Positions 6,836 to 13,185 of a DNA stretch of 16,334 nt are shown piece by piece. Both the position numbers and the translations under genes were made by a program. Source of the DNA: Actinomycetes bacterium (GTDB lineage Bacteria > Actinomycetota > CALGFH01); contig JASLIH010000323.1 in the NCBI GenBank assembly GCA_030152105.1, positions 1-16,334 of the forward strand, written 5' to 3'. The notes below the pieces were generated by a model. It ran no database searches, was not told the origin of the DNA, and saw only the letters and a list, made by a program, of their open reading frames with translations. Within the stretch, counting starts at the first letter, position 1. Each line of letters begins with the position of its first letter.

Positions 6836-7300
6836 TCACCTCACGATCTGAGCGGGATCGCGCTGGTAGTGGTCCACCAGCTGGGCCGTGCAGGCGTCGA
6901 TCCGCTCGTGCAGCGCCCGCCGGTAGGCCGACAGCTTGACCTCGGCCTCGACCAGCCCTCGCTCCAGCCGGTGCAGGGCCGGCGGGTCGTCCCAGGCGAT
7001 CGGCGCGTCCCAGAGCCCCTCCAGGCCGGCCAGGGGGCTGACGAGCCCCTCCAGGGCCAGGCTGGTGGCCGCCGGCGAGCGCCGCCTGGCCCCGTCCCGC
7101 GGCCGGGCCGCGGCAAGGCTGGCCAGGTCGTCGGCGCTCGGATGGCCCCCCTCGAGCGCGGTGCGGACGAGGTCGAGCCGGCCCTGGACGAGCTGCCGCC
7201 AGTAGCTGACCCGCTGCTCCTCCTCCCGCAACGACTCGCGAAGTGTGCGAAGGTCGTCGAGCGGCGCCCGCCACTCGTCCCTGACGTCGTTTCCGGTCAC
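6836..7300 (-). CDS. rsiG: RsiG-like c-di-GMP-binding anti-sigma factor (two-motif type)
   Basis: The 154-residue protein is mostly helical. Helix 1 contains E28-x3-S32-x2-R35-x3-Q39-x3-D43, an exact match to the c-di-GMP signature E(X)3S(X)2R(X)3Q(X)3D of Streptomyces RsiG. Helix 2 repeats it with one change: E120-x3-S124-x2-R127-x3-H131-x3-D135. In Streptomyces, RsiG holds the sporulation sigma factor WhiG inactive when c-di-GMP is bound across its two-helix coiled coil. The two helices here are joined by an Arg/Pro-rich linker (about 66-76) and an acidic Trp-containing stretch (94-105). I chose the GTG at 7300 because GGGGAGGG lies 4 bases upstream and a promoter-like element covers the longer GTG start at 7342. 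No sigma factor is encoded in the window. The motif spacing makes the family call strong; c-di-GMP binding is inferred. Confidence 0.78.
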   Translation of the reverse strand: MTGNDVRDEWRAPLDDLRTLRESLREEEQRVSYWRQLVQGRLDLVRTALEGGHPSADDLASLAAARPRDGARRRSPAATSLALEGLVSPLAGLEGLWDAPIAWDDPPALHRLERGLVEAEVKLSAYRRALHERIDACTAQLVDHYQRDPAQIVR

Positions 7301-7332
7301 GGCACCCTCCCCAAGCGCGCGGTCCCCAACCT

Positions 7333-7360
7333 TTCTCGGCACGTTTGGCCCCGGACTTCA
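7333..7360 (-). promoter_or_regulatory. candidate sigma-WhiG/FliA-type promoter of the rsiG-like gene
   Basis: On the minus strand TGAA (plus-strand 7357-7360) is followed after 16 bases by GCCGAGAA (7333-7340). The known sigma-WhiG/FliA consensus is TAAA, a 15-16 base gap, then GCCGATAA, so this is 3 of 4 and 7 of 8 matches. Transcription would start near 7326, leaving a leader of about 26 bases that includes the ribosome-binding site for the GTG at 7300. A chance match in a gap this size is not excluded. Confidence 0.35.
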
Positions 7361-7384
7361 GTGGCCGATCCGGAGACAGGCCTT

Positions 7385-7390
7385 TACCAT
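7385..7390 (+). promoter_or_regulatory. possible -10 element for leaderless nth transcription
   Basis: TACCAT ends 6 bases before the nth ATG at 7397, the spacing typical of leaderless actinobacterial genes. No ribosome-binding site precedes the ATG, which supports this reading. No convincing -35 is visible. Confidence 0.35.
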
Positions 7391-7396
7391 CCCGCC

Positions 7397-8146
7397 ATGC
7401 CCGCCTCCTCGAGTGCCGCGGTGCCCCGGCGCCGCCGGGAATCCAAGGCCGCCAGGCTGGCCAGGGTGGCCGAGATCCGGGAGCGGATGGCCGCCCGCTA
7501 CCCGGTCGTCACCACCGCGCTCGACCACCGTTCGGCCTGGGAGCTGCTGGTGGCGACCATCCTGTCGGCCCAGTCGACCGACGTGGTCGTCAACCAGGTC
7601 ACGCCCGAGCTGTTCCGCCGCTACCCGACCCCGGCCGACCTGGCCGCCGCCGACCGGGCCGAGGTCGAGGCGGCCATCCACGCCACCGGGTTCTTCCGCA
7701 ACAAGGCCAGGTCGATCCAGGGGGCGGCCGCCTACCTGCTCGAGCACCACGGCGGTGAGGTCCCCGAGACCATCGACGAGCTGGTCGAGCTGCCCGGGGT
7801 CGGCCGCAAGACGGCCAACGTGGTCCTTGGCACCTTCTTCTCCCGCAACGAGGGCGTGGTGGTCGACACCCACGTGGGGCGGCTCTCGCGGCGACTCGGG
7901 CTGACCAGCAACCACGACCCGGTCAAGGTCGAGCGCGACCTGATGGCGCTGCTGCCGATGGAGGAGTGGACGATCTTCTCCCACCGCCTGATCTGGTTCG
8001 GGCGCGAGGTCTGCACGGCCAAGGACCCCCGCTGCGACCGCTGCGAGCTGGCCGACCTCTGCCCCTCGGCGTTCAAGGTCGGCCGGTTCGTCAAGGCGGC
8101 CCAACCCCGGAGGGGTCCGGGGAACCCCAAGGGGGTGCCCCGGTGA
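7397..8146 (+). CDS. nth: endonuclease III (DNA glycosylase/AP lyase)
   Basis: The 249-residue enzyme removes oxidised pyrimidines from DNA and cuts at the abasic site in base-excision repair. The helix-hairpin-helix ELPGVGRKTANVV carries the catalytic Lys138, and VDTHVGR carries the catalytic Asp157. The C-terminal [4Fe-4S] cluster is complete: C206-x6-C213-x2-C216-x5-C222. The protein extends about 25 residues past the cluster with a basic tail. ATG 7397 was chosen because it gives a normal length with a short basic N-terminal extension and sits just after a -10-like TACCAT; longer in-frame extension would run into the divergent rsiG-like gene. AcuB begins 6 bases after the stop, so nth heads a three-gene unit. 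Function is certain by family. Confidence 0.95.
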   Translation: MPASSSAAVPRRRRESKAARLARVAEIRERMAARYPVVTTALDHRSAWELLVATILSAQSTDVVVNQVTPELFRRYPTPADLAAADRAEVEAAIHATGFFRNKARSIQGAAAYLLEHHGGEVPETIDELVELPGVGRKTANVVLGTFFSRNEGVVVDTHVGRLSRRLGLTSNHDPVKVERDLMALLPMEEWTIFSHRLIWFGREVCTAKDPRCDRCELADLCPSAFKVGRFVKAAQPRRGPGNPKGVPR

Positions 8147-8152
8147 GTCGGG

Positions 8153-8791
8153 ATGCTCGTCGCTGACGCGATGACCGGGGGGCCGGTGACGGTGTCGCCG
8201 CGGGCCACCGTGGCCGCCGCCATGTCGGCCATGCGCCGGGGACGGTTCCGGCACCTGCCGGTCGTGGCCGGGGCCGAGCTGGTCGGGGTGGTCTCCGAGC
8301 GCGACCTGGAGACCTGGCCGGGGGCGGGGGTGGAGGTGGCCGAGTCGCTCGCCGACCGCCCGGTGGCCGAGGTCATGACCAGCCAGCCGGTCACCGTCTG
8401 GCCCGACGAGCCCGTCGAGGTGGCGGCCCGGCTGCTGGTCGACAACGCCATCGGCTGCCTGCCGGTGGTGGCCGAGGAGGGGCTGGTCGGCATCCTCACC
8501 GTGTCCGACCTGTTCTCGGTGCTGCTGCAGCTGCTGGGAGGCGGCGAGCCGTCGAGCCGGATCACCCTGGTCCTGCCCGATGTGCCCGGCGCCCTCGGGC
8601 GGGCCATGACGGTGGTCGGCGAGCTTGGGGTCAACCTGCTCACCGTGGTCACCGAGCCCGGCCCGGAGCCGGGCACCCGCGGGGTCGTCCTGCGGGCCGG
8701 GACGATCAACGCCGCCCCGGTGGTGGCCGCCCTGGTGGCCGCGGGCTTCCCGGCCACCGGCCCCGGCCGGCCCGAGCCGGACGAGCGGTGA
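8153..8791 (+). CDS. acuB: AcuB-like protein: two CBS domains plus ACT domain
   Basis: The 212-residue protein has a CBS pair, repeat 1 at about 1-58 (DAMTGGPVTV to VGVVSERDL) and repeat 2 at about 70-125 (VAEVMTSQPVTV to VGILTVSDL), followed by an ACT domain at about 133-200 (LVLPDVPGALGRAMTVVGEL). This is the architecture of Bacillus AcuB, encoded with the AcuA acetyltransferase and AcuC deacetylase; its role there is not firmly known. CBS domains bind adenosine nucleotides and ACT domains bind small ligands, so it probably senses energy state or a metabolite. The stop overlaps the start of the AcuC-AcuA gene (GTGA, 8788-8791), strong evidence of coupled translation and shared function. No strong ribosome-binding site precedes ATG 8153, which lies 6 bases after nth. 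Confidence 0.85.
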   Translation: MLVADAMTGGPVTVSPRATVAAAMSAMRRGRFRHLPVVAGAELVGVVSERDLETWPGAGVEVAESLADRPVAEVMTSQPVTVWPDEPVEVAARLLVDNAIGCLPVVAEEGLVGILTVSDLFSVLLQLLGGGEPSSRITLVLPDVPGALGRAMTVVGELGVNLLTVVTEPGPEPGTRGVVLRAGTINAAPVVAALVAAGFPATGPGRPEPDER

Positions 8792-10626
8792 GCGGCGCCG
8801 CCGCGGTCGCCGCCGACGGGCGGCTGGCCGCCTACGACTTCGGGCCCGACCGCCCGTTCCAGGCCGGCCGGCTGGACGCCGGCCTGTCGCTGCTGCGGGC
8901 GGCCAAGGTCCTTGACGACGACGACCTGCTGACCTTCGCCCCGGCGGCCGACGCCGACCTGGAGCTGATCCACGACCGGGACTACCTGGAGGCCCTGGCC
9001 CGCTTCTCGGCCCCGGGTCCGGCGCCGGCCGACCCGGCCGAGGCGACCCGCTTCGGGCTGGTCGGGGACAACCGGCCGTTCCCGGGAATGGACGAGGCGG
9101 CCCGGCTGGTCGCGGGGGCGACCATGGCCGCGGTGGACGCGGTCGCCGCCGGCGACCTGGCCCACGTGTTCGCGCCCGTGGCCGGGCTGCACCATGCCCA
9201 GCGGCGCCGGGCTGTCGGGTTCTGCCTGGTCAACGACGTCGCCGTGGCCATCGCCCGCTGCACCAGGGCCTGGCCCTTGCGGGTGCTGTACGTCGACCTC
9301 GACGCCCACCACGGCGACGGCGTCCAGGCAGCCTTCTACGACGACCCGCGGGTGTGCACGGTCAGCCTGCACGAGACCGGCCGCTACCTGTTCCCCGGGT
9401 CGGGCGAGGTCCATGAGCTGGGCCGCCCGCCAGGGAGGGGGCGCAGCGTGAACGTGCCCCTCGAGCCGAGCACCGGGGACGACGGCTTCCTGGCCGCATT
9501 CGACGCCGTCGTCGAGCCGCTGGCCGCCGCGTTCCGGCCCGACCTGCTGGTCACCCAGAACGGCTGCGACGGCCATGCCACCGACCCGCTCAGCGACCTC
9601 ACCCTGAGCCTGCGGGGCTTCCGGGAGCTGGCCAGGCGGCTGCACCGGCTCGCCCACCGCCACTGCCAGGGGCGCTGGGTGGCCACCGGGGGCGGCGGCT
9701 ACGACCTCGACCAGGTGGTCCCGCGGGCCTGGGCGCTGCTCTGGTCAGAGCTCAGCGGCCGCCGGCTGCCGGCCCGGGTCCCGTCGGCCTGGCTGGCCGC
9801 GCGCCCAGCGCGCAAGCGTGCCGAGTGGTCGGGCTGGCTGGAGCCTCGGCGGCGACGGGGGAGTGGCGGGCCCGGGGTTCGGTCGTTGGGGGAGCGCAAC
9901 CAGCGGACGGTCAGGGCGGCGCGGCGGCTGGCCCTGCCGCCGTCGGTGCGCGTGGTCTATCCGCTGGCCCGGCGGGCCGGCGGGGCCGGGCGCCTGCCGG
10001 GGTGGGAGCCGCGGGCGGGCGAGCACCATGCTCCGGGCGGGCCGCTGGTGCTGCGCGACCGCTGCCCGGCCTCGCTGCTGCGCCGGCTCGAGGTCGACCC
10101 GGGGATCCACGCGTTCGTCCGCGACCCCGGCCAGGAGCGGGAGGTGCTGTCCCGGATCGCCGAGGAGCCGACCGGCGAGGTGGTGGTCGCCCACACCCCC
10201 GAGGGGGTGGTGGTGGGGTACGTGGCCGTGCTCGATCCCGAGCCAGGGACCCGCTTCGGCAGCCTGCCGGGCCTGCTGGAGGTGGGGGCGATCGAGGTGG
10301 CCAGCGGCTGGCGGCGGGGCGGGGTGGCCAGCGCCCTGCTCCGCTTCGCCGTCGAGCCAGACCCGTTCGAGGACCTCATCCTGATCGCCTCCGGCCTGGC
10401 CTGGCATTGGGACCTTGAGCAGAGCGGCCTGTCGGCCGTCGCCTACCGGCGGGTCCTGGGCCGCGTGTTCGGGGCCGCCGGGTTCGAGTCGCTCCGCACC
10501 GACGAGCCCGAGATCGCCTATGACCCGGCCAACCTGTTCGTGGCCCGGGTCGGCAGCCGGGTCCCGCCCGTCCGCCGGGCCGCCTTCACCAGCCGCCTGG
10601 TCCGCGGCCACCACGCCGTGCCCTGA
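8788..10626 (+). CDS. AcuC-AcuA fusion: class I HDAC-type deacetylase joined to a GNAT acetyltransferase
   Basis: This 612-residue protein joins two enzymes that act in opposition. Residues 1 to about 320 are an AcuC-type, zinc-dependent deacetylase: paired H135-H136 in GLHHA, zinc ligands D172 and H174 in DLDAHHGDG and D266 in TDPLSD, and the active-site Tyr305 in GGGGY. An Arg-rich linker (about 330-410) follows. Residues about 418-612 match AcuA-type GNAT acetyltransferases: GAIEV at 500-504, the acetyl-CoA loop R509-x2-G512-x-A514, WHWDL at 539-543, and TDEPEI followed by PAN and VARVG from residue 571. In Bacillus, AcuA acetylates and inactivates acetyl-CoA synthetase and AcuC reverses it. 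Coupling to AcuB by GTGA supports the same role. The frame is open throughout, without sign of a frameshift. The one deviation is DRP at residues 20-22 where class I HDACs usually have a His-Pro. Confidence 0.9.
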   Translation: MSGAAAVAADGRLAAYDFGPDRPFQAGRLDAGLSLLRAAKVLDDDDLLTFAPAADADLELIHDRDYLEALARFSAPGPAPADPAEATRFGLVGDNRPFPGMDEAARLVAGATMAAVDAVAAGDLAHVFAPVAGLHHAQRRRAVGFCLVNDVAVAIARCTRAWPLRVLYVDLDAHHGDGVQAAFYDDPRVCTVSLHETGRYLFPGSGEVHELGRPPGRGRSVNVPLEPSTGDDGFLAAFDAVVEPLAAAFRPDLLVTQNGCDGHATDPLSDLTLSLRGFRELARRLHRLAHRHCQGRWVATGGGGYDLDQVVPRAWALLWSELSGRRLPARVPSAWLAARPARKRAEWSGWLEPRRRRGSGGPGVRSLGERNQRTVRAARRLALPPSVRVVYPLARRAGGAGRLPGWEPRAGEHHAPGGPLVLRDRCPASLLRRLEVDPGIHAFVRDPGQEREVLSRIAEEPTGEVVVAHTPEGVVVGYVAVLDPEPGTRFGSLPGLLEVGAIEVASGWRRGGVASALLRFAVEPDPFEDLILIASGLAWHWDLEQSGLSAVAYRRVLGRVFGAAGFESLRTDEPEIAYDPANLFVARVGSRVPPVRRAAFTSRLVRGHHAVP

Positions 10627-10634
10627 GGCCAAGG

Positions 10635-10690
10635 GTGACGTACGTGACGGTTGACCGGTAGTTGAGGCAATCCCCTCGAACCTGTTTCAT
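10635..10690 (+). promoter_or_regulatory. possible promoter region of the NIT-domain kinase gene
   Basis: The 73-base gap holds GTGACG twice at a 9-base interval (10635-10640 and 10644-10649), enclosing the palindrome ACGTACGT (10638-10645), then TTGAGG (10662-10667) and TTTCAT (10685-10690) 17 bases apart as a moderate promoter. Transcription would begin near 10697, next to the GTG at 10700. The direct repeat could be an activator site. Confidence 0.35.
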
Positions 10691-10699
10691 AGCCGGTCT

Positions 10700-13048
10700 G
10701 TGAAGCGGACCGGGGAGAAGATGGGGCAGCCCGCCCAGAGCGCCACGCGCCGGTCGGCGGGGGTGGTCGCGCTCGCCGTGGCGCTGCTGGCCGTCCTGGT
10801 CCTGGCCGGGCTCGGCGCGGCCGACAGCCTCAGGGCAGGCACCCGGGCCGAGCGGGTCCGCGGGCTGGCGCCGTACACCGGCGCCCTGACCACCCTGGTG
10901 CGGGAGCTCCAGCGGGAACGGAGCCTGTCCGCGGAGCCCTCCGCGGGGCCGGCCCTCGAAGGGGCCCGTCGGACGGTCGACACGGCCGCCGCCGACTACC
11001 GTGACGCCGCCGTCCGGGTCGAGATCTCCGACCGGGACCGTCGGCTCCACCAGCGCCTCGACACCGGCCTGGCCCAGCTGGCCGGCCTGACCGCCCTGCG
11101 GGCCTCGGTCGACGCCCCGGCCGGGTCGGGCCAGGCGGCCGCGGCGGCCACCGTGTTCCGCCGCTACACCGAGATCGTGGGCGGGCTTCTGGCCGTCGGC
11201 GGCGAGATCGGCCTGTCCGAGGCCGGCCAGGACGCCGAGCTGGTTCGGGCCGTGTCCGCGGCCACCGCCTTCTCGCGGGCCAAGGAGCTGGCCGACCGCG
11301 AGCGGGAGGGGGCCGCCCAGGCGGCGGCCGGCCGCCGGCTCGACCAGGCGGAGCGCACCCGGCTGGCCTTCCTCGCCGGCCGCCAGGACGCGCTCCTCGA
11401 CCAGTTCGCCGCCCTGGCCAGCCCGGCGCAGATGGCCCACTACGCCAGGGCCTTCGCCACCGGGGAGGTCGAGCGGGCCGCCCGACTGCGCAAGGCCGCC
11501 CTCGAGGCCCCCCCGGGCCAGCGCGCCGGTCCCGACCTGGCCGGCTGGTCGGACACGGCCGCGACCAGGGTCGAGCGGATGCGCGAGATCGAGCCCGGCC
11601 TGACCGCCGAGGTGACCCGCCTGGCCGGCCTGACCGACCGGTCCGCCGACCGACGGGTCCTGGCCTATGCCGCCGCCTTCCTCCTCGCCGCCAGCGCCCT
11701 GGTCGTCCTCCTGGTCCTGGCCCCCGGCCGCGCCCGCCGCACCCGCGGTTCCGCCCAGACCCAGCGGTCCCCGGCCCCCTCCGCCCCAGGCGCGGGGGGC
11801 CGAGGCGCGGGGGGCCGAGGCGCGGGAGGCCGAGGCGCGCTGGCCCCAGGCACGGGGGGCCGAGGCGCAGTGGCCCCAGGCGCCCAGGCCCCAGGCGCCG
11901 AGGCCCCAGGCGCGGGGGTCCTGGACACGCTGGACCCCTGGCTCCCGGTGCGGAGCCCCCCGGAGGGGGAGCGTAGTCCAACGGGCAAGGGCGGGCGTCC
12001 GGTTGTCCACGCCCCCCCGGCCGCCGCACAGCGCGACCCGCCGCAGTCCCGGGCCGCGTCGCTGCCCGATGCCGGGCCGGGGCTGGCCGACCTGGCCAGG
12101 CGCAGCCAGGACCTGGTCGACCAGCAGCTTGAGCTGCTGGACCAGGTCAGCCGCGACCAGGGCGACCCCAAGCTGGCAGGGCGGCTGCTCCAGGTCGACC
12201 GTCTGGCGGTCAGGGCGCGGCGCAACGCCCACAACCTGATCGTGCTGGCCGGGGGCGAACCCGCCCGCCACTGGGACGGCCCAGCCCCGCTGGGCGAGGT
12301 GGCCGCCCTTGCGGTCAGCGACAACCCCGACGCCGCCCGGGTCGACCTGGACGTCGCCGGCGACCTGCTGGTGCCGGGCCCGGCCGCCGAGGACCTGGCC
12401 AACCTGCTGGCCGAGCTGGTGGACAATGCCACCGCCTTCTCGGCCCCCGAGACCCGTGTCCGGGTCGGGGGGCAGGAGGTCGGGTCCGGCTACGTCCTGG
12501 AGGTCGAGGACCGTGGCCTCGGCATGACCGACGGGGAGCTGGAGACGGTCAACCGGCGCCTGGCCGGCGACCCGGCGGCCGGCGACGACCTGGAGCAGGG
12601 GCTCGGTGCCTGGGTGGCCGGGCGACTGGCCCGCCGTCACGACGTCAGGGTGCAGCTGCGCCGCTCGCCCTACGGTGGGGTGACGGCGCTCGTGTTCCTC
12701 CCCGAGCTGCTGGTCTCGGGGGCCGAGCCGGCCCCCTCGGAGGGCTCGGGCGAACCGCCGCCGGACGTGGGCGACGGCGAGGACGCCGCCGCCCTGGCCA
12801 GCCTGCCCCTGCGCAGGTACGTGACCCAGATCCCCGAGGCCGACCCGCCCCTGCCCAAGCGGGCGCCCCACGCCAGCCTGGCCCCGGACCTGGCGGCCCC
12901 TGGCAACCCGGCCTCCCGGCCCGCCGCCCGTTCGCCAGAGCAGGTCAGGAGCATGCTGTCCCGGTACCGTTCCGGCCTGGAGCGAGGCCGGGCGGCCGCC
13001 GCCCGCGACCTCCCCGACGACCCGGACGACGACCCGCCCACCCCCTGA
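10700..13048 (+). CDS. NIT-domain sensor histidine-kinase-like membrane protein (CvnA-type)
   Basis: The 782-residue protein has a transmembrane helix at about 18-42, an extracytoplasmic helical NIT (nitrate/nitrite-sensing-type) domain at about 45-315 with the characteristic LVRELQRERSLS, and a second transmembrane helix at about 318-342. A low-complexity Gly/Ala/Pro/Arg linker (about 350-410) precedes an HATPase domain (about 545-675). The ATPase boxes are present: N-box E572-LVD-N576, G1 D604-RGLGM and a final SPYGGVTALVFLP. This is the layout of actinobacterial NIT kinases and CvnA. The acceptor region normally reads LDHLATRxRRNAENL; here it is VDRLAVRARRNAHNL, with Arg501 at the usual His and a His at 511. 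Start: GTG 10700 gives the longest form; ATG 10721 after GGGGAG is an equal alternative. No response regulator or roadblock partner lies nearby. Confidence 0.85.
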   Translation: MKRTGEKMGQPAQSATRRSAGVVALAVALLAVLVLAGLGAADSLRAGTRAERVRGLAPYTGALTTLVRELQRERSLSAEPSAGPALEGARRTVDTAAADYRDAAVRVEISDRDRRLHQRLDTGLAQLAGLTALRASVDAPAGSGQAAAAATVFRRYTEIVGGLLAVGGEIGLSEAGQDAELVRAVSAATAFSRAKELADREREGAAQAAAGRRLDQAERTRLAFLAGRQDALLDQFAALASPAQMAHYARAFATGEVERAARLRKAALEAPPGQRAGPDLAGWSDTAATRVERMREIEPGLTAEVTRLAGLTDRSADRRVLAYAAAFLLAASALVVLLVLAPGRARRTRGSAQTQRSPAPSAPGAGGRGAGGRGAGGRGALAPGTGGRGAVAPGAQAPGAEAPGAGVLDTLDPWLPVRSPPEGERSPTGKGGRPVVHAPPAAAQRDPPQSRAASLPDAGPGLADLARRSQDLVDQQLELLDQVSRDQGDPKLAGRLLQVDRLAVRARRNAHNLIVLAGGEPARHWDGPAPLGEVAALAVSDNPDAARVDLDVAGDLLVPGPAAEDLANLLAELVDNATAFSAPETRVRVGGQEVGSGYVLEVEDRGLGMTDGELETVNRRLAGDPAAGDDLEQGLGAWVAGRLARRHDVRVQLRRSPYGGVTALVFLPELLVSGAEPAPSEGSGEPPPDVGDGEDAAALASLPLRRYVTQIPEADPPLPKRAPHASLAPDLAAPGNPASRPAARSPEQVRSMLSRYRSGLERGRAAAARDLPDDPDDDPPTP
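11787..11919 (+). repeat. tandem GC-rich repeats encoding the flexible linker of the kinase
   Basis: Units of about 15 bases built on GGCGCGGGGGGCCGA are repeated three times (about 11789-11835), then alternate with GGCCCCAGGCGC-type units up to about 11919. They encode GAGGR repeats followed by APGA/APGT repeats at about residues 363-405. The units are multiples of three, so copy changes keep the frame. Copies differ by single bases. The region lies between the second membrane helix and the acceptor region. Confidence 0.85.
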
Positions 13049-13075
13049 CCTACCCCGTCAGGCCGGTCGCGGGCG

Positions 13076-13096
13076 CCGACCCGCGAACCGGGTCGG
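13076..13096 (+). terminator. hairpin after the kinase gene, possible terminator
   Basis: CCGACCCG (13076-13083) pairs with CGGGTCGG (13089-13096) around a 5-base loop, giving an 8-bp GC stem 28 bases after the kinase stop. There is no T-run after it, as is common in high-GC actinobacteria. It separates the kinase gene from the paa operon promoter. Confidence 0.4.
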
Positions 13097-13124
13097 GATG
13101 GATCAACGGCCTGTGCTCGTTTCG

Positions 13125-13177
13125 TTGCCGGGGTGTGGCTGCCCCTGCTATCGTTTCCTAACAACTGTTCGTTAGGA
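13125..13177 (+). promoter_or_regulatory. promoter and inverted-repeat operator of the tetR-paaABCD operon
   Basis: TTGCCG (13125-13130) and an extended -10, TGC-TATCGT (TATCGT at 13149-13154), are 18 bases apart. Directly after the -10 lies a 22-base inverted repeat, 13156-13177, with perfect 7-bp arms TCCTAAC and GTTAGGA. It covers the expected transcription start and ends in the AGGAG ribosome-binding site of the regulator gene. This is a classic position for autorepression by a TetR-family protein. It loosely recalls the CNAAC/GTTNG half-sites reported for PaaR operators, though the spacing differs. Confidence 0.6.
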
Positions 13178-13185
13178 GACCGGAC

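Noticed and set aside
7301..7342. A longer rsiG-like protein starting at GTG 7342 (14 more residues).
   Set aside because: No ribosome-binding site there, and the segment overlaps a promoter-like element; GTG 7300 has GGGGAGGG at the right distance.
8105..8122. Hairpin CCCCGGA-GGGG-TCCGGGG as a terminator between nth and acuB.
   Set aside because: It lies inside the nth coding region, has no T-run and the genes are only 6 bases apart; probably composition, though a weak attenuator is conceivable.
7732..9663. A 643-codon open frame on the minus strand across nth, acuB and acuCA.
   Set aside because: It crosses three well-supported genes, has no recognisable motif and has shadow-like composition.
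11787..11919. Possible CRISPR array.
   Set aside because: Units of 12-15 bases with no unique spacers, inside a coding frame.
10586..12871. A 761-codon open frame on the minus strand opposite the kinase gene.
   Set aside because: The plus-strand frame encodes clear NIT and HATPase motifs; the antisense frame is Gly/Arg/Pro/Gln-rich without any domain and reflects high third-position GC.
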